In this document: one piece after another, positions 58,741 to 64,000 of the stretch
Position numbering within the stretch: the stretch's first letter is position 1
Layout of the letters: the number at the start of each line of letters is the position of its first letter
Assembly: GCA_900539715.1 (NCBI GenBank)
Contig: UQDA01000004.1
Coordinates: forward strand, 1 to 64,000
Origin: an uncultured Lachnospiraceae bacterium
GTDB lineage: Bacteria > Bacillota > Clostridia > Lachnospirales > Lachnospiraceae
DNA length: 64,000 bases
Direction: 5' to 3'
Program-made: the position numbers and the translations under genes
Notes under the pieces: model-generated
The model's input: only the letters and a program-made list of their open reading frames with translations
Databases searched by the model: none
Told to the model about the DNA's origin: nothing

Positions 58741-59571
58741 TTATACGAACGGATTCCAGAACCGGTTCCCATCCGCATAGGTGACCGCCAGCGCTGCCGC
58801 CATAAACAGGACAGCAAAGCCCAGCGTCAGATAATCGTTACGTTCCAGTTTTCTTCCCATATACCAGGTACGCTTTTTCTTTTTTCCAAACCCTCTCAGC
58901 TCCATCGCGTTACTCACCACATCGATGCGCTCCATACTGGAAAAAATCAGCGGAAAAATGATAGAGCTCATCTTTTTAATACGGTCCCAGAGAGATGTCT
59001 TACTGCTCATTTCAATCCCTCTTGCTTCCTGAGCGTGCTTTATCTTTGTAAAATCGGACTGCACATCAGGCACATACCGCAATGCGATCGCGATAGAATA
59101 GCCCACATTATAGCTGATACCTATCCGGTTTAAGCTCGCCGCAAATTCGCTCGGATTCGTTGTAACGATAAACAAAAGCACCACCGGCGTTACCGTGAAA
59201 TATTTCAGCATCACGTTGAACTCATAAAAAAGCTGCTCTTTCGTGATATTATGTCTGCCAAAAAGTTTCACGAGCACTGTTTCCGTCCCATATATCTCCG
59301 TACCCTGATTCGGTGAAAATACCCATATCGCTACCAGATTAATGCAAAGAAACAGCAGGATGAACCAGAATACCGTTCCTACCTGTTTCCACTCCACTTT
59401 GGATATCGCAAAGATGATCACGCTCAAAACGAGCATCACAAGAAGTACCCTCGTATCATATGTCAGCATTCCGGTCAGTGACCAGAGCAGGAAAAATACC
59501 ATTTTTGAAACGCCGGAAAGCCGGTGTATCCAGGTATCCTTTGGACTATAGGTCAGAAGTCTGCCCGCCAT
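58741..59571 (-). CDS. ECF transporter transmembrane protein EcfT
   Basis: This is a 276-residue membrane subunit coupling the ATPases to the S component. It has about five spans and two short conserved arginine-rich motifs for ATPase contact: SDFTKIKHAQEARGIEM (the A-R-G motif) and NAMELRGFGKKKKR (the second R-G motif). It overlaps the ATPase gene by 26 bases. Together with the fused double ATPase and the UPF0397 S component it makes a complete dedicated ECF transporter. Confidence 0.92.
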   Translation of the reverse strand: MAGRLLTYSPKDTWIHRLSGVSKMVFFLLWSLTGMLTYDTRVLLVMLVLSVIIFAISKVEWKQVGTVFWFILLFLCINLVAIWVFSPNQGTEIYGTETVLVKLFGRHNITKEQLFYEFNVMLKYFTVTPVVLLFIVTTNPSEFAASLNRIGISYNVGYSIAIALRYVPDVQSDFTKIKHAQEARGIEMSSKTSLWDRIKKMSSIIFPLIFSSMERIDVVSNAMELRGFGKKKKRTWYMGRKLERNDYLTLGFAVLFMAAALAVTYADGNRFWNPFV

Positions 59572-61273
59572 CGGCTCTCACCTGCCTTTCATAATGAATA
59601 AATCTTTCTACAAATCCCGGAGCGTCTTCGATATCGCAGCGCAGTGCCAGATCGTAAAGAGATGTCTTTTTCAGATAAGCCCTGTCCGCCACTGCTTCAT
59701 TTGTCAGCACATTTGCCGGCGTATCATCCGCAATGAGCTGACCGTCTGCGATGACGATGGCACGGTCGGTATATTCCAGCATCAGGTGCATATCGTGTGT
59801 GATCATGATGATCGTAATGCCAAGCGTTTCGTTGAGCTCTTTTAAAAACTCCATGATTTCCGTATAGTGCCGGTAATCCTGCCCCGCCGTCGGCTCATCC
59901 AGAATGAGTATCTCAGGATTCATCACGAGGATCGATGCGATCGTAACACGTTTTTTCTGCCCGAAGCTCAACGCCGATACCGGCCAGTTGCGAAACGGAT
60001 AGAGTCCGCATATCTTCAGCTTCTCGTTGACCCGCTCCTTTACCTCTTCCTCCGGCACGCCGCGCACACGAAGCCCCAGCGCCACTTCATCAAATATCAT
60101 CGGCTTGGATATCATCTGATTCGGATTCTGCATGACAAGCCCGATAACCTCGCCCCTTTCTTTGATGGATTTTGAGGAAATATCGGATTCATTCAACAGG
60201 ATCCTTCCCTTATCCGGGTCGATAAATCCGCAGATAAGGTTGGAGAGCGTACTCTTTCCGGCGCCGTTTTTGCCGACGATTGCCAACATCTCGCCCTTTT
60301 CTATGCGGAAATCAATATTTGATAAAACCGGATTTCCTGTAATATAGGAGAAATCCAGGTCCAACACCTCCAGCGCCGCATTTTTACGAACCCTGGTTCC
60401 GGGAAGTTTCACCTCCTCGAACCATGCCCGCACCTGCTCCCGGTACGGGGCAAGTTCCATCGTCTCCACATGCTGCAAATGGTCCTGAGCCTTCAGCTGA
60501 CAGCCCGCATGCTTGAGCGCCGTCACATACAGGGGTTCCCGGATACCTTCCCTTTCCAGAATATCAGACGCAAGCAGCTCATCCGGCGTCATATCTGCCG
60601 CTACTCTCCCGTCTCCTATCACAACGATACGATCCACATCCCGATAAAGCGCATCTTCCAGACGGTGCTCAATGATTATCACGGTCTTATCCCGCTCCCG
60701 GCATATCCGGTCGATCAACTCGATCGCCCGCTTGCCCGTAGCAGGATCGAGGTTTGCTAACGGCTCGTCGAACAGCAGGACGTCTACATCGTCCACTAAA
60801 ACGCCGGCCATGGAGACCCGCTGCTTCTGCCCGCCGGACAGCTCTGTAGGCGCATGATCCAGAAGCGCTTTGATATCTACCACTTCTGCCACCTCATCCA
60901 CCAGGCGGAACATTTCATCCTGTGCGACACAGTCATTTTCCAGCGCAAATGCAACGTCTTCCGCTACGGTCAGCCCGATAAACTGCCCGTCCGTATCCTG
61001 CAGCACCGTCCCGACAATTTTGGACATGCCGAAAATCCCCGTTTTCGCAGGGTCTTTACCGCCCACAGTGAGCGTTCCGCTGCTTTCCCCGGAGAATGAA
61101 AAAGGAACCATTCCGTTGATGCAGTGCACCAGTGTCGATTTTCCCGACCCGGACGGTCCCACGATTAAAACCTTCTCTCCGGGATAGACCTTCAGGTCAA
61201 TATCCCGGAGCGTAGGCTCAGACTGTGATCGATATTTAAAAGTATAATCTTTAAACTCGATAATAGGAGTCAT
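59546..61273 (-). CDS. ECF transporter fused double ATPase (EcfA-EcfA')
   Basis: This is a 575-residue protein with two ATPase domains in one chain. The first (about 1-250) has GPSGSGKSTLV, signature LSGGQKQRVSM and LLFDEPLANLD. The second (about 300-555) has GKNGAGKSTLSN, signature LSFGQKKRVTIAS and ILILDEPTAGQD. Two-domain EcfA fusions are known from YkoD-type ECF loci. A linker of about 50 residues joins them. The gene starts 3 bases after the S-component stop with AGAGGA upstream. Confidence 0.93.
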   Translation of the reverse strand: MTPIIEFKDYTFKYRSQSEPTLRDIDLKVYPGEKVLIVGPSGSGKSTLVHCINGMVPFSFSGESSGTLTVGGKDPAKTGIFGMSKIVGTVLQDTDGQFIGLTVAEDVAFALENDCVAQDEMFRLVDEVAEVVDIKALLDHAPTELSGGQKQRVSMAGVLVDDVDVLLFDEPLANLDPATGKRAIELIDRICRERDKTVIIIEHRLEDALYRDVDRIVVIGDGRVAADMTPDELLASDILEREGIREPLYVTALKHAGCQLKAQDHLQHVETMELAPYREQVRAWFEEVKLPGTRVRKNAALEVLDLDFSYITGNPVLSNIDFRIEKGEMLAIVGKNGAGKSTLSNLICGFIDPDKGRILLNESDISSKSIKERGEVIGLVMQNPNQMISKPMIFDEVALGLRVRGVPEEEVKERVNEKLKICGLYPFRNWPVSALSFGQKKRVTIASILVMNPEILILDEPTAGQDYRHYTEIMEFLKELNETLGITIIMITHDMHLMLEYTDRAIVIADGQLIADDTPANVLTNEAVADRAYLKKTSLYDLALRCDIEDAPGFVERFIHYERQVRADGGQTSDL

Positions 61274-61276
61274 TTA

Positions 61277-61831
61277 TCAGTCCTCTTTTGAAAGGCTTCC
61301 GGATTTTGCGCCGACCTTTGCGTAAGCTGCCAGCAGCAGAGTACCCAGAATGCCGATGATGATTACGTTTGCGATTGTAGCGCCAACGCCCTGTGCAAAT
61401 ACCTTTTTAGCAGGCTCAACGTAGATAAGGATATCCAGAACAGGAGCAACCACTATCCAGGCCACGGCATTTGCGATTACCTGAACAACATTGAACAGGA
61501 TGATTTCCTTCTTACCAAAGCTGCCTTCTTTTACCCTGTATTTTGCAGCAAACAGGCCGACGATGATACCGAATACCGCATCGGGGAACACCCAGCTCCA
61601 CCATACGCTTCCGTAAAATACCGCATCACCCAGCGCATGGCCGATCAGACCGATCGCACCGCCTACCACAGGGCCGAATACTGCGGAGAAAAATGCCAGC
61701 AGCGCCGCACGGGTCTGCATTGCTGTGTTTGGAATGAATCCCAGCGGAATCTGTACATTGGTCAGCACGATGAACAGCGCCGTACCGATACCGATTGCTA
61801 CTACATGTTTGATACCGAACTTCTTGTCCAT
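61277..61831 (-). CDS. ECF transporter S component, UPF0397 family
   Basis: This is a 184-residue membrane protein of the UPF0397 family of ECF substrate-specific components. Diagnostic parts are VAIGIGTALFIVLTNVQIPLG, FIPNTAMQTRAALLAFFSAVFGPVVGG (in parts) and GLIGHALGDAVFYGSVWWSWV. The ligand is not known from sequence; UPF0397 members have been suggested for several vitamins. The ATG at 61831 follows GAGGAGG by 7 bases and fits the predicted transcription start near 61868, so the longer open frame to 61903 is rejected. Confidence 0.88.
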   Translation of the reverse strand: MDKKFGIKHVVAIGIGTALFIVLTNVQIPLGFIPNTAMQTRAALLAFFSAVFGPVVGGAIGLIGHALGDAVFYGSVWWSWVFPDAVFGIIVGLFAAKYRVKEGSFGKKEIILFNVVQVIANAVAWIVVAPVLDILIYVEPAKKVFAQGVGATIANVIIIGILGTLLLAAYAKVGAKSGSLSKED

Positions 61832-61874
61832 GAGAATCCTCCTCATATGTAAAAATTTTATAAACACAATCTTT

Positions 61875-61903
61875 ACTATATACAATCTGTCGATATTTTT
61901 CAA
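61875..61903 (-). promoter_or_regulatory. Promoter of the ECF operon
   Basis: On the minus strand TTGAAA (61898-61903), a 17-base spacer and TATAGT (61875-61880). The leader to the ATG at 61831 is only about 35 bases, too short for a riboswitch. Confidence 0.8.
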
Positions 61904-61936
61904 TCTTTTTCTGATTTTTCTTTTTTCTGGAATGGC

Positions 61937-62971
61937 CTATTGAAAATTCTGTTCGTCCCTTTCCCCCTCGTTTGCCTCTTCCATCACGACGCTCATCCCG
62001 GCTTTTTGGTCCGTATATCCGACCCGCAGCACCGCCTGCGCCCGGTTTAAGCTCACCTCCGGAACCTTTCCCTTTTCCGTTCCTGCTTTTTCCAAAAGTC
62101 CCAGAAGCTCCTCCAAAACCGCTTTCGTCAGATAGCCTCCCCGCCAGTGAAATGTCAGGAGCTTTCCTTTTTTTGCCGCCTGACAGGCGCGTTTGTAGAC
62201 ATCTTCTGTTTTTGTGAAAGACAGCTTTTTTTCCTTATAATAAAAATGCTCCCCATCCGTACACGCTGCCGCCGGAGCGATGAGCGGCTCATGGTCCCGG
62301 AATACCGCCTTATCATCCAGATTAAAATAGTCGTAACGCGGCTCCTGCGCGTTTTTGCCGAGCGTATTGTCAAAGGTTGCGTCCAGATGATAATAGTTCC
62401 CGCCGATGCGGACGATGTTCCATGTGTGGCGATATTTTATCCCCTTTTCCGGATTGCTGCCGCAAAGGGCTATCATGCACCAGATCCCCAGCTCGTCGCA
62501 CAGTGCCTTCACCGATTTCGCTATCCCCTCGCACACGCCCACTCCCTGTCCCAGAGGGCCGATGATTTCATGGGAATAGGGCTTCTTTAACTTGTCATAC
62601 CGGATATTTTCACAGATAAAATCGTGGATGTACTTCTCCTTCTCCCACTCTGTCAGCTCCTTTGCCGGGCGGGCCAGCTTTTCGATCCGCGCCCGCATCG
62701 CCTTCTGATGATCCCGTATCTTTGCTTTGTCAAACAGGTATTCCGGCACAAATATCACATTCGGAGAATCCGGATAATATTTCCATGAAAATCCGGATGC
62801 CCAGAAAATCTCGGGATGGTCCAGCCTGAGCTGAAAAAATATGTCATACAGCTCTCCTCCCTCCATCCTCGGGACGAGAAAGGAAGGCTCCAGACTGTTC
62901 AGTCCTGTCAGGATGGCGCGGTAAGCCGCCTGCCTCGGACGGTCCATTTTGCTGTAATAAAACGGCTCCAT
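61937..62971 (-). CDS. Transglutaminase-like domain protein
   Basis: This is a 344-residue protein with a transglutaminase-type cysteine protease fold in the middle (about 130-215). The likely catalytic triad is C in GQGVGVCEGIAKS, H in YRHTWNIVRIGG and D in YYHLDATFDNT. No signal peptide is visible, so it may act in the cytoplasm, for example as a protease or deamidase rather than a cross-linker. The function is unknown. It starts one base after the addA stop and so is probably co-transcribed with it. Confidence 0.85.
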   Translation of the reverse strand: MEPFYYSKMDRPRQAAYRAILTGLNSLEPSFLVPRMEGGELYDIFFQLRLDHPEIFWASGFSWKYYPDSPNVIFVPEYLFDKAKIRDHQKAMRARIEKLARPAKELTEWEKEKYIHDFICENIRYDKLKKPYSHEIIGPLGQGVGVCEGIAKSVKALCDELGIWCMIALCGSNPEKGIKYRHTWNIVRIGGNYYHLDATFDNTLGKNAQEPRYDYFNLDDKAVFRDHEPLIAPAAACTDGEHFYYKEKKLSFTKTEDVYKRACQAAKKGKLLTFHWRGGYLTKAVLEELLGLLEKAGTEKGKVPEVSLNRAQAVLRVGYTDQKAGMSVVMEEANEGERDEQNFQ

Positions 62972-62972
62972 T

Positions 62973-64000
62973 TTAAATCTCTATCTCCTTTTCCAGCGCA
63001 AACGAATAGATAAGCTTCTGCTTTACCCGTTTTCCGGTCAGCCTCTCCAGCGCCTCTTCATAATGTTCGAGCTGTACCCGATACCTCTGCACAAGCTCTT
63101 CTGCATCGGATACCCGGTCGGTCTTGTAATCCATCAATACCAGCCCGTCTTCCTCTTCAAAAAACACGTCGATGATTCCCTGGATGAGCACCGTTTCTTC
63201 TTCCGGGAATGCGCTGTCCATACTGCTCGCCGGAATACCGAGAACAAACGGCTGCTCCCGTACCAGCTTCTTTTTCCGGTCTGCCTCTGCCATCCTCGCC
63301 GCAAGCCCGCTTTCTAAAAATGCGCGTATCTTGTATGGATTTATTGCTTCCGCCTCTGAAACGGTCAATTCTCCACTCTCTGCCTTCGCCTTTAAAAGCG
63401 TCCGTATCTCCGGAACTGACCAGTTTTCCCCGGCGCCTTTTTGTCCGAATGCAAAAAGCTCCATAAAACGGTGATAAGCGTTTCCGCGCGCCGTACCGCC
63501 CGCCTTTTCTTCTGTTTCCTTCATAAATCCCGGCACATATGCATCGACCTCTTCCTCTGCGAACAGCTGACGCCCTTCCTCCAGCTCCTCCCGCATCCCC
63601 GCTTTCTTTAATTCGGAAACGGTCGTTTTAACGAACAGCCCCGAAAGGGCTTCATGCGCATACGGTTTATGCAGACGCTCCATGAGCTCCCTTGCCCCGT
63701 CGCTTTCCAAAAGTCCCTGCTCGTCCGCGTGCAAAAGCTTCTGACGGCTGTTGCTCCCTGCCGCCTCCCTGCCAAGCTCTTTTTGCAAAAGCTCCTCCTC
63801 TTTCTGCACGGCTATCTTTCTCCCGCATGCCTTCCATGCGGGCAGCACGAGGTCTAAAAAGCTGCCCGCCTCCTGCATCCGAACCGGGGAAAATCCTGTA
63901 TCCGCAGCCCAAGCAGAGCATCCCTCTGCCGATATCTCTTCTTCTGCTTTTTCCGCTTTCATCGTTCCGGTCAGTATCAGCTTTTCCTCCGCACGGGTCA
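62973..64000 (-). CDS. addA: ATP-dependent helicase/nuclease subunit A, 3' part
   Basis: The gene runs off the right edge, so only the C-terminal 342 residues are seen. The edge begins in helicase motif VI (TRAEEKLILTGT). The C-terminal RecB-type nuclease domain is intact: GNAYHRFMELFAFG, the metal-binding GIIDVFFEEEDGLVLMDYKTDRV and YRVQLEHYEEALERLTGK. AddAB processes double-strand breaks for recombination. The last codon is followed after one base by the next gene's ATG. The addB partner is presumably upstream, outside the window. Confidence 0.93.
   Translation of the reverse strand, partial: TRAEEKLILTGTMKAEKAEEEISAEGCSAWAADTGFSPVRMQEAGSFLDLVLPAWKACGRKIAVQKEEELLQKELGREAAGSNSRQKLLHADEQGLLESDGARELMERLHKPYAHEALSGLFVKTTVSELKKAGMREELEEGRQLFAEEEVDAYVPGFMKETEEKAGGTARGNAYHRFMELFAFGQKGAGENWSVPEIRTLLKAKAESGELTVSEAEAINPYKIRAFLESGLAARMAEADRKKKLVREQPFVLGIPASSMDSAFPEEETVLIQGIIDVFFEEEDGLVLMDYKTDRVSDAEELVQRYRVQLEHYEEALERLTGKRVKQKLIYSFALEKEIEI

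Noticed and set aside
61832..61903. Longer N-terminus for the UPF0397 S component
   Set aside because: The extension would overlap the -35 and -10 boxes, and an optimal ribosome-binding site precedes the ATG at 61831.

Overview
The window reads as chromosomal DNA of an anaerobic, gut-type Firmicute, most likely a Lachnospiraceae (Clostridium cluster XIVa) relative. This rests on the gene families rather than on any database search. The pointers are a Spo0A-type DNA-binding protein, AddA, a YerC-type TrpR homologue, DUF1836, an ECF vitamin transporter, an EFR1-type ferredoxin, KtrAB-like potassium uptake, dockerin and cohesin-like modules, AGGAGG ribosome-binding sites and consensus sigma-A promoters. 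Base composition is near 50% G+C by eye. I see no phage, insertion sequence, CRISPR array or rRNA.

Layout: 131-7340 (minus) is an oligopeptide ABC importer, oppABCDF, plus a small membrane protein. Its OppC carries a seven-repeat RCC1-like domain inserted after TM1. 7572-12807 (minus) holds an M3 oligopeptidase and a GntR/ABC-2 operon. 12985-18143 (plus) has a CDF metal transporter, then a leader peptide with tandem intrinsic terminators in front of a heterodimeric BmrCD-like ABC exporter. 18209-22115 (minus) encodes a prepilin peptidase, a TPR protein, a MATE exporter and thiamine pyrophosphokinase. 22371-27877 (plus) is an ion cluster: KdpD/KdpE-like two-component system, KtrB/KtrA-like K+ uptake, Pit phosphate transporter and a DUF47 protein. 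Next come a receiver-less Spo0A paralogue (minus), an ArsR/EFR1 pair (plus), RlmD, an acidic membrane protein and PcrA (minus), YerC (plus), an orphan NMT1-type binding protein (minus), DUF1836 (plus) and tRNA-Val/tRNA-Ala.

37622-42771 (minus) is the conserved run pyrH-frr-uppS-cdsA-dxr-rseP, followed by tRNA-Gly. 43288-49949 (minus) is a two-gene surface system: an 1,820-residue secreted M60-like metallopeptidase with a dockerin, then a membrane-anchored protein with a cohesin-like domain. 50137-56746 holds housekeeping genes (GNAT, dapF, nadE, hslO, a methyltransferase, a VanY-type carboxypeptidase). 56896-57765 is a TPP riboswitch controlling thiT. 57827-61831 (minus) has an aldose epimerase and an ECF transporter (UPF0397 S component, fused double ATPase, EcfT). 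The right edge (minus) is a transglutaminase-like protein and the 3' part of addA.

The most unusual items are the OppC/RCC1 fusion, the leader-peptide attenuator before the ABC exporter, the M60-dockerin/cohesin-like pair, and the receiver-less Spo0A with a Spo0A box just downstream of its own promoter. Gene starts were moved inward where a ribosome-binding site clearly supports an internal start. All functional calls come from reading motifs; none was checked by search.
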